The notes: generated from the letters alone by a model not told the origin. Counted from the first letter of the stretch, positions 15,883-24,445 are shown. The stretch is DNA of 64,000 nt from UBA4781 sp963674975 (GCA_963674975.1 OY771913.1:1550001-1614000); one strand, 5' to 3'. Program-made: numbers and translations.

Positions 15883-16056
15883 ATGACGCACGTAATTACT
15901 GATGAATGCATTGTTTGTGGTTCCTGCGAAGCTGAATGCCCGCAAGATGCAATTTCTATGGGCGAAGAACACTTCGAAATTGACCCGGCAAAATGCATCG
16001 ATGATGGTGCCTGCACTGAAGTGTGCCCGGTCGATGCCATCATTAAAGAAGACTAA
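15883..16056 (+). CDS. Small ferredoxin with one Cys-to-Asp cluster ligand
   Basis: 57 residues, the size of a clostridial-type two-cluster ferredoxin that carries electrons in anaerobic metabolism. The first motif is complete: Cys9-x2-Cys12-x2-Cys15-x3-Cys19-Pro. The second reads Cys38-x2-Asp41-x2-Cys44-x3-Cys48-Pro, with Asp in place of the second Cys. Such an Asp can hold an oxygen-ligated [4Fe-4S] cluster or allow a [3Fe-4S] cluster, as in Pyrococcus furiosus ferredoxin. The ATG follows a consensus promoter, and a terminator ends the gene, so it is monocistronic. Confidence 0.95.
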   Translation: MTHVITDECIVCGSCEAECPQDAISMGEEHFEIDPAKCIDDGACTEVCPVDAIIKED

Positions 16057-16086
16057 CCAAAGACCATTTTTTTAAGCTTAAAAAAA

Positions 16087-16117
16087 GAGCCGCAGCCTTC
16101 TGCGGTTCTTTTTTTAA
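16087..16117 (+). terminator. Terminator of the ferredoxin gene
   Basis: Hairpin GAGCCGCAG / CTGCGGTTC with a 4-base loop followed by a T-run. Confidence 0.9.
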
Positions 16118-16148
16118 TTTCAATCCCATCTATAATTATTTTTAACAT

Positions 16149-16805
16149 ATGAAAAAATTTATCACTATCGCCGGGAATATAGGTGCAGGGAAGTCTTCTC
16201 TCGTTCGTTTGCTCAGTCATCGATTAGATTGGGCTCCCTTCTTTGAGCCGGTGGCAAATAATCCTTATCTTCCAGATTTTTATGCAGATATGCGAACCTG
16301 GAGCTTTCACTCACAAACTTATTTTCTCTCAAACAGATTAAAAGTCTACAAAGAATTATTGAATTGCCCAAACTCGGTCATTCTGGACCGCAGCCTTTAT
16401 GAAGACGCTGAGATATTCGCCCGCAACCTCTATTTGCAGGGATACATGAGCCAGCGTGACTATGAAACTTACGAAACGATCTATCAAACCCTGCTCTATT
16501 TCCTTCCCACACCAGATCTGGTAGTTTATCTGAAAGCCTCGGTCGATACTTTGCTTAAACGCATACGACATCGCAATCGTGATTACGAGAAAAATATCAG
16601 CAGTGAATATCTGCAGCAGTTGAATGATTCCTATGAAACCTGGATCCAGAATTTTACTCTCTGCCCGGTATTAACTGTTCCTTCAGATAATCTCGATTTT
16701 GTCAACCATTCTAAACACATGGACTTGATTTTAACCAAGATCAAAGAAAAAATCGCGGGGAAAGATGAAGTTGTCTTTTTGCCTGAAGAATGCATCCAGT
16801 ACTAG
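16149..16805 (+). CDS. Deoxynucleoside kinase, copy 1
   Basis: 218 residues of the dGK/dCK/TK2-type family, which phosphorylates deoxynucleosides for nucleotide salvage in the cytoplasm. The P-loop GNIGAGKSS is near residues 9-17, a DRSLYED motif near 80 supplies the catalytic acid and binding Arg, and a lid Arg pattern RIRHRNRDYE lies near 137. TATAAT at 16131-16136 lies 12 bases before the ATG and no ribosome site is visible, so the leader is very short. A second kinase of this family lies at 18641-19276. Confidence 0.9.
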   Translation: MKKFITIAGNIGAGKSSLVRLLSHRLDWAPFFEPVANNPYLPDFYADMRTWSFHSQTYFLSNRLKVYKELLNCPNSVILDRSLYEDAEIFARNLYLQGYMSQRDYETYETIYQTLLYFLPTPDLVVYLKASVDTLLKRIRHRNRDYEKNISSEYLQQLNDSYETWIQNFTLCPVLTVPSDNLDFVNHSKHMDLILTKIKEKIAGKDEVVFLPEECIQY

Positions 16806-16810
16806 ATACT

Positions 16811-16853
16811 AAAAAATGGAATAGAGGGCAGCTTTCTTCTCTATTCCATTTTT
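16811..16853. terminator. Bidirectional terminator between the kinase gene and spoVS
   Basis: AAAAAATGGAATAGAG pairs with CTCTATTCCATTTTTT around an 11-base loop. A-run and T-run flanks make it usable by both convergent genes. Confidence 0.9.
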
Positions 16854-16869
16854 TATTTTCTTGTTCTAA

Positions 16870-17130
16870 TTAGCGGGGTTCAACAATAAATTTTATAGCT
16901 GTTCTTACCTTTCCATCAATTTCTACATTCACAAACTCAGGGATAAAAACCACCGTAATACCATCCTGATCTAAAAAATTCTTTGCCAGAATAAGGGCTT
17001 TTATCGATTGATTTACAGCTCCTGCACCGATCGCTTGCACTTCAGCATGTTTGTGCTCTCGAATCACTCCCGCGATCGCCCCCGCGACTGCTGCTGTGCG
17101 GGAAACGGCTTTTACTTTAATTACATCCAT
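16870..17130 (-). CDS. spoVS: Stage V sporulation protein S-like protein
   Basis: 86 residues, the same length as Bacillus SpoVS. It begins at the ATG 17128-17130, MDVIKVKAVSRTAAVAGAIAG, behind the ribosome site GGAAGG. An upstream extension of 30 residues from a TTG is unlikely. The family is a small Alba-like fold found in many bacteria that do not sporulate; a role in development or nucleic-acid binding is suggested, but the exact function is unclear. No other sporulation gene is seen in the window. It lies next to the DnaA-box cluster. Confidence 0.92.
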   Translation of the reverse strand: MDVIKVKAVSRTAAVAGAIAGVIREHKHAEVQAIGAGAVNQSIKALILAKNFLDQDGITVVFIPEFVNVEIDGKVRTAIKFIVEPR

Positions 17131-17254
17131 GGTTTCCCTTCCTTTCCAAAATTTGTCTTTCTTTCCCTTGTTAATTAAAGGGAGTAATTCCTCCAATCTT
17201 TTCGTATCAGCATTGTACAAAAAAGGAACTCCTTATACAAGCATGCATACTTAA

Positions 17255-17610
17255 CCAGTTTTTTAATTAATTAAAGTAATTTAGTAATATTAGTAGGCCC
17301 TGTTAGTATGTGGATAATTTAAAATATCCCCTATATATGGTGTTCTTTAATTCTAACCCATAATAGTTGGATATATTCATGAAATTTCTGAAAAGAGTAC
17401 TGTGGATAATGATTGGATAAAAGCTATTTCTTTTTCCACAACCTCAATTTTCTGTCTCTTTTCAACAACTTATCCGAGAGTATTCCAGCAGATATCAACA
17501 ATTCATTATTTTGAAAATAGAATTTTTATTCGAAGATATCCACATAAAGTTGAACTTATCCACAGAAAAAACCGAGTTATCCACAGACATGTGGAAAAAA
17601 CTGTGGAAAA
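17255..17610. other. DnaA-box cluster, candidate replication origin
   Basis: The 480-base gene-free stretch between spoVS and the nucleotidyltransferase gene holds eight DnaA-box-like 9-mers. Perfect TTATCCACA (either strand) is at 17309-17317, 17401-17409, 17556-17564 and 17577-17585. One-mismatch forms lie at 17432-17440, 17536-17544, 17590-17598 and 17602-17610. A very AT-rich run (17255-17300) could be the unwinding element. dnaA itself is not here. The clustering and AT-rich flank are seen directly; origin function is inferred. Confidence 0.65.
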
Positions 17611-18618
17611 TTAGATCAATCCGCTAACTTTTTGCCATTCTGTGGAAGTAGAATCCACCGCTTCGAGGTAGCTGTCAAGCTGTTTCAGACGCAGGGGAAA
17701 AGTGTCTTTGTTAAGATCTATCTGGTCGCAAAGAGATTTCCAATCTTTCCCTTCGGGCGCACGTTTAGGAAGCGTGTGAATAATGTTCGTCCATACCCAT
17801 AATAATACCCATAGTGCTTCGTCAGAACGGTCCGTCTGATAAAAAGAAACAGCCTGCTGGTAATAACGAAATCGATCGGGTGCATACTGCGGCGGGCAGT
17901 ATGGTTTTTCAGCGAGTGCATTCATGGATTCACTCAAATGCTGCAGCCATTCCTGCCAGGGGAAAGAAGAATAATCATTTATTCCATATAGATCGCGTAT
18001 ACCGCTTGCCAGACCGGGACGTCCCAGGTAGTTGGTGACAGATTCAAGTTTTGATAAAAATCTTCGCTCGGGAAGCGGTTTTTCCACCAGACATGAAATA
18101 CAGTTGGCTGCATCGTAGAGCGTCAGCAGATAATCGTAAACTGTATCTGCGGAAAATTCATCCACATGGTGCTGTAAATCCATCCAGCGATCACGGGCTT
18201 TTTGATAGAAAAATTGAGAACGAGCATAGGTATTGATTGGAGAGAAAAAATCAGAAAAAATACCGGCTCGCAGGAAATCAAAATAGTGATAGGAATCGTA
18301 GAGAACAAAAGGAGAATCACAAAAAAGGCAGCCCAGCCAGGGGTCCTGCCGCAGATCTTTTGGCTGATTAAATATCCGGCGGGAGTAATGAAGATTATCA
18401 AACTGAAAATCTTCTCCCAGAGAATAGATCTCACGGGGGCGAGCGGGTTCTGTGTTGTGGATGAAAACCAGGTCTACATCGGAGGATTCTCCCAGAAAGG
18501 GATTTTCATCTTTCAAAGAGCCTACCAGAAAAACGCAGGCAATATCAGGGTCATTAAACGTTTGTTCCTTGACATAATTACGAGCGGTTTCTAGAAGCAT
18601 TTTCCTTGTTACTTTCAT
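17611..18618 (-). CDS. Nucleotidyltransferase-fold protein
   Basis: 335 residues from the ATG at 18616-18618, behind AAGGA. The N-terminal part contains the polymerase-beta/KNTase signature VGSLKDEN...SSDVDLVF with the paired acids of the active site near residues 43-45. The rest is mostly helical. Members of this superfamily transfer AMP or other nucleotides to small molecules, antibiotics, proteins or RNA; no specific substrate is evident. It follows deoxynucleoside kinase copy 2 by 22 bases and is probably co-transcribed. Its stop codon directly abuts the last DnaA box. Confidence 0.8.
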   Translation of the reverse strand: MKVTRKMLLETARNYVKEQTFNDPDIACVFLVGSLKDENPFLGESSDVDLVFIHNTEPARPREIYSLGEDFQFDNLHYSRRIFNQPKDLRQDPWLGCLFCDSPFVLYDSYHYFDFLRAGIFSDFFSPINTYARSQFFYQKARDRWMDLQHHVDEFSADTVYDYLLTLYDAANCISCLVEKPLPERRFLSKLESVTNYLGRPGLASGIRDLYGINDYSSFPWQEWLQHLSESMNALAEKPYCPPQYAPDRFRYYQQAVSFYQTDRSDEALWVLLWVWTNIIHTLPKRAPEGKDWKSLCDQIDLNKDTFPLRLKQLDSYLEAVDSTSTEWQKVSGLI

Positions 18619-18640
18619 CTCAACATCCTTTTTCCATCTT

Positions 18641-19276
18641 TTATTCGATCGGAAGAGCTGGCTGAAAAGGTGGCAAATGCAGAGTTTGTCTGATGCGGTT
18701 ATCGATGAACTGCAGATCGGTCTGGTTATGAACAAAATCAAGGTCGTTGGTGTCGATGATCAAAATATTCCGCTTTGTCCCCGATTTCTGGAAAAATTTA
18801 TCATAGGCGTTATTCAGTAGAGCGATATATTCCGGCTCCATTGAGCGCTCATAGGAGCGGTCGCGCATGGTGATACGCTGCAGGAGGATCTCTGTGCTGG
18901 CTTTTAGATATACCGTGAGGTCAGGAGCAGGGATTCTTTCAGCCAATGCCTTATGGACGGAATAATACACATCCAATTCATCCCCTTGCAGATTGACATC
19001 GGCAAAAAGAGCATCTTTTTCAAATGTATAGTCAGCGATCAAATTCTCATTTGACTGCAGCATCTTGGGAACATTGTTATGCTGCTGGTGATAACGACTG
19101 AGTAAAAAGAAGATTTGCGTTTGGAATGCATAACGTGCACGGTCTTGATAGAATTCCTGTAAGAAAGGGTTTTCTTCAAAGATCTCGAGCAGCAGGTTTG
19201 ATTTGAATGATGGTTGCAGAAGGCGCGCAAGGCTGGTTTTCCCTACACCGATCACTCCTTCTATAGCAATGTACAT
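18641..19276 (-). CDS. Deoxynucleoside kinase, copy 2
   Basis: 211 residues. The P-loop GVIGVGKTS is near residues 7-15, and PAPDLTVYLKAS and RITMRDRSYER supply the LID region. Instead of the DRS motif of copy 1 it has DYTFEKD, which places it in another branch of the dNK family (dAK/dGK-like in Gram-positive bacteria often come as a pair). Two copies suggest separate purine and pyrimidine deoxynucleoside specificities. It is divergent from ssb. Confidence 0.88.
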   Translation of the reverse strand: MYIAIEGVIGVGKTSLARLLQPSFKSNLLLEIFEENPFLQEFYQDRARYAFQTQIFFLLSRYHQQHNNVPKMLQSNENLIADYTFEKDALFADVNLQGDELDVYYSVHKALAERIPAPDLTVYLKASTEILLQRITMRDRSYERSMEPEYIALLNNAYDKFFQKSGTKRNILIIDTNDLDFVHNQTDLQFIDNRIRQTLHLPPFQPALPIE

Positions 19277-19294
19277 GCGCTCTCCTTAAAAATA

Positions 19295-19322
19295 TTGACA
19301 ATGGGATGAAATAATCTAAACT
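19295..19322 (+). promoter_or_regulatory. Promoter of ssb
   Basis: TTGACA and TAAACT with a 16-base spacer, about 38 bases upstream of the ssb ATG. Confidence 0.55.
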
Positions 19323-19360
19323 ATTATATAACATTGCACTATGAAAAATGGAGGGATAGA

Positions 19361-19744
19361 ATGGCATCACTGAATCGTGTTCAATTAATTGGTAGACTGG
19401 GGAAAGATCCCGAATCACGAAATACTCCCAAAGGCACAAAATACACTACTTTTTCTCTGGCAGTTGGCAGAAAATGGAAGAACAAGGACGGTGAATCAAA
19501 GGAAGACACCGATTGGTTCAATATTGTAGCGTGGGGAAAGATTGGAGAGATTTGCCAGAAATATCTTGCAAAAGGGAAATTGGTTTATTTGGAAGGAAGA
19601 TTGCGCACCCGTAAATATGAGCATGAGGGCACAACCAGGTATTTTACAACGGTGATCTTAAGTGCCATACAGATGCTTGAGCCCAAACCGAAAGACACAA
19701 GCATTGAAGAAATAGAAGAATCAGAAGAAGAAGTACCGGAATAA
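19361..19744 (+). CDS. ssb: Single-stranded DNA-binding protein
   Basis: 127 residues from the ATG at 19361 behind GGAGGG. The OB-fold covers about residues 1-107 (LNRVQLIGRLGKDPE, TDWFNIVAWGKIGE, KGKLVYLEGRLRTRKYE). The tail after the OB-fold is short and acidic but ends EEEVPE instead of the usual DDDIPF-like tip, so the terminal Phe that docks repair and replication partners is missing. It may be a specialised copy, or partner binding may differ in this lineage. It is monocistronic. Confidence 0.93.
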   Translation: MASLNRVQLIGRLGKDPESRNTPKGTKYTTFSLAVGRKWKNKDGESKEDTDWFNIVAWGKIGEICQKYLAKGKLVYLEGRLRTRKYEHEGTTRYFTTVILSAIQMLEPKPKDTSIEEIEESEEEVPE

Positions 19745-19782
19745 AAAAGCTGCCGGTTTCTCCGGCAGCTGTATCTTTTTCT
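19742..19782. terminator. Bidirectional terminator between ssb and pepF
   Basis: AGCTGCCGG / CCGGCAGCT with a 5-base loop, with an A-run on one side and a T-rich run on the other. Confidence 0.9.
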
Positions 19783-19789
19783 TAATGGG

Positions 19790-21565
19790 CTAGAGAGCTT
19801 CAAGCCTGGCAACATTAGCTTCGATCAGATCAAAACCACCTTGCCAGAATTCTGCTTTGCGTACGTCCATGCCGGCTTCATCCAGTATCTGCATGGGGGC
19901 TTTCGACCCACCTGTGGATAACATGTGGATATATCGGGGTTTAAAACTATCGCCTTCATCTTTGAATTGTTTATAAAGGGATAGGACGAGCAGCTGCCCG
20001 AACGCGTAGGCATACACATAGAATGGGGTGTGATAGAAATGAGGAATGGATACCCACTCCCAGCGGAATTCATCACCCAGAACCAGTGAATCGCCAAACT
20101 GCTCCTGCAGGTTCTTCAAGTAGGCATCTGCCAGATCGTCCACGGCTGCCCCTTTCAGGGTCATATCGTGAGCGGTTTTTTCGAACATGGCGAAATAAGA
20201 CTGGCGCATGATGGTAGCGTAGGAATCATCAACCTGTTTGAAAAGCAAGAAACGGCGCACACCCTCATCTTTTTCTTCAGAGAGCAGCCTGTCGATCAAC
20301 ATCATTTCTCCAAAGGTCGAGGCGGTTTCCGCCAGAGGCAGGCAGGAATGCTGTGTGAAGATGCTGTGATCGGATGCCAGCATAGAATGGATGGAGTGAC
20401 CCAATTCGTGAGCCAGGGTGGCAACATCTTCTGCTTTACCCTGATAGTTTGTCAGCACCCATGGAGTGAGGTCAGGAGAGACGGTAGCGCAGAAAGCGCC
20501 GGAACGTTTGCCTTTGCGCACCTCGCTGTCAATATGTCCTTGCGTAAAGACTTTATGGGCTAATTGGGCAAAGCGGGGATCGAACTCCTGGAAGGAATCC
20601 AGCACCAGTTCCGTTGCCATTCCAAATGAGAAGTTCTTGCTTGCCTCTGCAACCGGGGCGTAGACATCGTAGCGCTGGATCTTATCGACCTTCAGCAGTT
20701 TTGCCTTGAGGTGGAAAAAGCGCTGGAATACGGGGGCATTCTTCTTGCATACGTCCAGCAGGGTCTCCACAACATCGTCAGGAATATCATTGCCCAGGTT
20801 TCTGGCAGAGATAGGTGTTTTGAATTTCCGCAGACCGATATTTTCGTTGTGCCAATCGCGAATGATGGTTTGATATATCTGCCCAAGAATAGAGCCTTCA
20901 TCACCGTAGACCTGGTATAACTTTTGATAAGCGCTGGCGCGCAGGGCTGCATCGGGAAGACGCACAAGCGACATCAATTCGCCGCGGGTGAGGTCCTTTT
21001 CTTCTCCATCCACCTTAACACGAAAGGTATACCGGTTCGTAATGGAATCGTATAAGCGTGATAATGCGGAAAAACCTGTGAGGTCTTTAATATTAATGAT
21101 CTTTTCTTCAGATTCAGACAGGGTGTAAGGCTTGAAGTGACGCATCTCTTCCAGCCAGTAGCGATAATCCCCTGAAGATTCCATCAAGCTTTTCGCTTTT
21201 TCATCACTGACGTCTTTCCACCACAGATTGAAGAAAATGATCTTGTTGGATTGTTCGGCGACAAACTGTTCTGAACGGGCAGCCAGGCTTTGTGCCTTTT
21301 GGTTCTGGGTATCTTCCGTGAACCATAGTTCCGCATAGTCATTGACCAGCCGGAGCTGACGGGTAAGCGCTTCGAGTTCTTTGATGATCTCAAGAAAAAG
21401 TTCTGCAGAAATATCATCGGTGAGTACTGCACGTTTCTTTTCAAAATCAGTGACCATTTTTTCAGCCAGTTTGAAAGAGTCTTCCATTTCCGGTGAATCG
21501 GCAGAAGGGAAGAGGTCTTTCAGGCTCCATCGAGATTGATTAAATGTTTTTGTTTCAGTTGCCAT
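19790..21565 (-). CDS. pepF: Oligoendopeptidase F (M3 family)
   Basis: 591 residues from the ATG at 21563-21565 behind AAAGGA. A zinc metallopeptidase that cuts short peptides in the cytoplasm. The metal motif HELGH (LAHELGHSIHSM) is near residue 376, with the third ligand downstream in the ASTFGEMM region. Length and pattern fit PepF of Gram-positive bacteria and Chloroflexota. It is the last gene of a four-gene minus-strand run with hutI, an HD hydrolase and an inositol monophosphatase. Confidence 0.93.
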   Translation of the reverse strand: MATETKTFNQSRWSLKDLFPSADSPEMEDSFKLAEKMVTDFEKKRAVLTDDISAELFLEIIKELEALTRQLRLVNDYAELWFTEDTQNQKAQSLAARSEQFVAEQSNKIIFFNLWWKDVSDEKAKSLMESSGDYRYWLEEMRHFKPYTLSESEEKIINIKDLTGFSALSRLYDSITNRYTFRVKVDGEEKDLTRGELMSLVRLPDAALRASAYQKLYQVYGDEGSILGQIYQTIIRDWHNENIGLRKFKTPISARNLGNDIPDDVVETLLDVCKKNAPVFQRFFHLKAKLLKVDKIQRYDVYAPVAEASKNFSFGMATELVLDSFQEFDPRFAQLAHKVFTQGHIDSEVRKGKRSGAFCATVSPDLTPWVLTNYQGKAEDVATLAHELGHSIHSMLASDHSIFTQHSCLPLAETASTFGEMMLIDRLLSEEKDEGVRRFLLFKQVDDSYATIMRQSYFAMFEKTAHDMTLKGAAVDDLADAYLKNLQEQFGDSLVLGDEFRWEWVSIPHFYHTPFYVYAYAFGQLLVLSLYKQFKDEGDSFKPRYIHMLSTGGSKAPMQILDEAGMDVRKAEFWQGGFDLIEANVARLEAL

Positions 21566-21628
21566 TGGATTTCCTTTGGTAAAAAATTGCAAAAATTAAC
21601 ATCCCCATTATACAGCAGGGGATTTATT

Positions 21629-22411
21629 TCAGGCATTCTCCAATTGGAGAATTCTTTTTATTTTTTTATGCAGCACGGGGTTGGCTGCGATCAGAGCATA
21701 CGGGGGTTTGAAGTAATCCTTATTTCCCTGAATGTCAGTTACCAACCCGCCCGCTTCTTCAACCAGCAGGGTGCCAGCGGCAATATCCCATGGATGAATT
21801 CCGATCTCCCAATATCCGTCCAGCCAGCCGGCTGCCACATAAGCCATGTCCAGCGCTGCGGAACCAAGGCGGCGTACAGATTGTGCGTTTTCAAGGAACA
21901 GAGAAAAGTTCTTCAAATTTTTCTTTGCCCGATTTTCCTGATCGGTAGAAAAACCCGTGACCAGCATGGCATCAACCATCTCGCTTGTTCTCGATACGTG
22001 CAGCGGCTGCCCATTCAGAAATGCTCCATGTCCGCGTTCTGCAGAAAAGCAGTGATCGCGGGTTGGGTCGTAGGTGGCTGCCAGAACGATCCTGTTCTGG
22101 AAGGCATACGCAACATTCACACTGAAGATGGGAACGCCGTGAGCGTAATTGGCTGTGCCATCCAGCGGATCGATAAACCAACAGCTCTCCGGAATACCAG
22201 CCAGCAGCCCGCTTTCTTCGGTAACGATGGTATGGTCCTCAAAGTCGCGGCGAATTTCGCCCAGCAGGTATTCTTCAGAACGAGCATCCATCTCGGTAAC
22301 CAGGTCGATACGCCCTTTATGGCGGATCTCATGGTGTTTGAGATATCCTCCATTCAATATCTCCCCTGCCTTTTTTGCTATGTGAGTTAAATAATCGAGA
22401 TCTGGTGACAT
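21629..22411 (-). CDS. Inositol monophosphatase-family protein
   Basis: 260 residues. The metal-binding motifs TEES (residue ~70), WFIDPLDGTANYAHG (~87) and a later HPWDIAAGTLLVEEAGG are all present, so it should be an active Mg-dependent sugar or inositol phosphatase. Possible substrates include inositol-1-phosphate, fructose-1,6-bisphosphate or 3'-phosphoadenosine-type compounds. It starts 34 bases after the HD gene's stop, so it is probably in the same transcript. Confidence 0.9.
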   Translation of the reverse strand: MSPDLDYLTHIAKKAGEILNGGYLKHHEIRHKGRIDLVTEMDARSEEYLLGEIRRDFEDHTIVTEESGLLAGIPESCWFIDPLDGTANYAHGVPIFSVNVAYAFQNRIVLAATYDPTRDHCFSAERGHGAFLNGQPLHVSRTSEMVDAMLVTGFSTDQENRAKKNLKNFSLFLENAQSVRRLGSAALDMAYVAAGWLDGYWEIGIHPWDIAAGTLLVEEAGGLVTDIQGNKDYFKPPYALIAANPVLHKKIKRILQLENA

Positions 22412-22445
22412 AAAAATACAACTCCCAACTTTTAAAATAGATATT

Positions 22446-23084
22446 TCAGCGCAATCCGGCTACTTCTTCTTCCAACTGTCTGAAGAATGTTTCCAAAAAA
22501 GCATGGCGTCCCTGTGCCAGTTTGCGTCCGGTCTCTGTATAGAGCGTTTCGCGCACCCTGCTTAATTTAAACAGGTATTCGTGATATACGCTGTGGTGCT
22601 CTCCTTCGCTGAGCTTTCGGGAAGCGAGGAATTTCTCAGAAGGTTTGCAGTAAATCGGTTCATCTGCCTGCACGGCATAACCGATGGTGCGGGCAATGCC
22701 AATTGCTCCGATCACATCCAATTTATCTGCGTCAAAGAGGGATTTCGCTTCAATGGTCTGCGGTTCTTCGCTCTTGCGAAAACGATGGGCGCGGATGCAG
22801 TGCTGCACTTTTTGAATATCTTCCTCTTCCCAACCCAGGTCTTTCAGGATTGTTTTTGCTTTTTTTGCAGAAAGCAGATGGTGTTCCGCGCGGTTTTGTG
22901 AGGTCGGGTCGCTGCCATCGCAATCGTGCAGCAGGGCGGCGTTAAGCAGGATGCGCATATCGGCGCCTTCGGCGGTACCGATGACCTGGCATAAATGATA
23001 AACCCGCTCTATATGGTCAAAGCCATGTACCGGATCGGTGAATGGATATAACTGACGTGCTGATTCTAGATCAAGTTCTTTCAT
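22446..23084 (-). CDS. HD-domain phosphohydrolase
   Basis: 212 residues. The metal ligands are in HGFDHIERV (His near 19-22) and LLHDCDGSDP (His-Asp near 53), followed by a later helical His/Asp region. Such proteins cleave phosphate from nucleotides or other phospho-compounds. Its ATG overlaps the hutI stop (ATGA), so translation is coupled to hutI, an unusual pairing. Substrate unknown. Confidence 0.85.
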   Translation of the reverse strand: MKELDLESARQLYPFTDPVHGFDHIERVYHLCQVIGTAEGADMRILLNAALLHDCDGSDPTSQNRAEHHLLSAKKAKTILKDLGWEEEDIQKVQHCIRAHRFRKSEEPQTIEAKSLFDADKLDVIGAIGIARTIGYAVQADEPIYCKPSEKFLASRKLSEGEHHSVYHEYLFKLSRVRETLYTETGRKLAQGRHAFLETFFRQLEEEVAGLR

Positions 23085-24334
23085 AAAAATGTGATGACCT
23101 TTCCTTTTTTAATGACCGTTTCAACCAGATTTTCACCAAAGCGATAGCCGAGATGGCGGTAATCCGGAATATTAAGGATGAGAATGTCTGCCTGCTTTCC
23201 GGGTTCAAGCGAACCAAGTGTGTCTTCTCTATTGAGAGCGGCAGCGGCATTGATGGTAGCGGCTGCGACAGCCTGCGCTGGGGTCAGTTTCATAAAGCGG
23301 CAAGCCAGGGCGATGACAAACTGCATATTACCGCACCAGGCAGTGCCCGGGTTGATATCTGAAGCGAGTGCCAGCAATCCACCTTCGGCAATGATCTGCT
23401 TTGCCGGAGTATATTTACTTTCTGCCAACCCAAAGGGTGTGCACGGTAGGGCTACCGCAACCGTATTGCTGGCAGCCAGGTTGTGGATATCTTCAGCACT
23501 GGTTTTCACCAGATGATCGGCAGAAGCAGCCCCCAATTCCACTGCCAGAGAAGCTCCGCCGATGTTTTCGAATTCATCAGCATGGATCTTCAATGGAAAG
23601 CCCAGTTCTCTGGCTTTCGTGAGAATAGCACGCGTATGCTCTAAATTAAAAACAGCTGGCTCACAAAAAACATCTACAAAGGGAAGACTCTCCTCGGGAT
23701 ACTGCTGCAGCCACCAATCCTTCAACTGCGGCAGCGCTTTTTCGACGAGCAGCCGGGTATATCCTTCTGCATCTCCGGAGTATTCCGGAGGAACTGCGTG
23801 AGCACCCAGATAGGTAGGGACGATGTCAAGCGGGACCAGACTGCGCAGGTTCATGATGCTTTCCATCAAGCGCTGCTCTCCATCTATATCCAGGGCATAG
23901 CCGCTTTTTACCTCAATAGTGGTGGTGCCGAGCTTCAACATGGAAAGCGCGCGTTCCGCGGTAGCCTGCTCGAGCTCTTTCACGGCTGCCTGTCGGGTGG
24001 CTTTGACTGTAGAAAGAATGCCGCCGCCGGCAGCCAAAATTTCCATGTAGCTTTTTCCTTCAAGACGCAGGCTAAATTCCTGGGCGCGGTCGCCTGCCCA
24101 GATGAGGTGGGTGTGCGGATCAATAAAACCCGGCATGACCACCTGCTTGTGAGCATCGAGGTCGGGTTCATCTGGAAAACGGCGCAGCAGATCGGAACTG
24201 CTACCAACTTCTTGAATTTTCTCATCACGGATCAGCACCGCGCCGTCTGTGATGATATCCAACGCCCCAAGGGTTTCCCCGCGCTGCGGTCCCCCGCGCA
24301 AGCAGATCAATTGAGAGGCAGAATGAATGAGCAT
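23081..24334 (-). CDS. hutI: Imidazolonepropionase
   Basis: 417 residues from the ATG at 24332-24334; a TTG two codons upstream is an alternative start. The enzyme opens imidazolone-5-propionate to formiminoglutamate in histidine breakdown. The amidohydrolase motif GFIDPHTHLIWAGDR gives the metal His pair, with later ligands in KIHADEFENIGG and ALASDINPGTAWCGN. Length and motifs match HutI. No hutH, hutU or hutG is in the window, so the pathway is elsewhere or the enzyme acts on a related substrate. Confidence 0.9.
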   Translation of the reverse strand: MLIHSASQLICLRGGPQRGETLGALDIITDGAVLIRDEKIQEVGSSSDLLRRFPDEPDLDAHKQVVMPGFIDPHTHLIWAGDRAQEFSLRLEGKSYMEILAAGGGILSTVKATRQAAVKELEQATAERALSMLKLGTTTIEVKSGYALDIDGEQRLMESIMNLRSLVPLDIVPTYLGAHAVPPEYSGDAEGYTRLLVEKALPQLKDWWLQQYPEESLPFVDVFCEPAVFNLEHTRAILTKARELGFPLKIHADEFENIGGASLAVELGAASADHLVKTSAEDIHNLAASNTVAVALPCTPFGLAESKYTPAKQIIAEGGLLALASDINPGTAWCGNMQFVIALACRFMKLTPAQAVAAATINAAAALNREDTLGSLEPGKQADILILNIPDYRHLGYRFGENLVETVIKKGKVITFL

Positions 24335-24445
24335 AAACAATCCGTTTCTTTTTTAACAGTGTAATTATAAAAGGAAAGGATAAAACAAGATATAACGGGT
24401 ATAGTAAAATCACATTACTCCATATAAATTCTTCGAGGAAAAAGT

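Noticed and set aside
19913..19932. Two DnaA-box-like words (TGTGGATAA, TGTGGATAT)
   Set aside because: They lie inside pepF coding sequence and are isolated from the main cluster.
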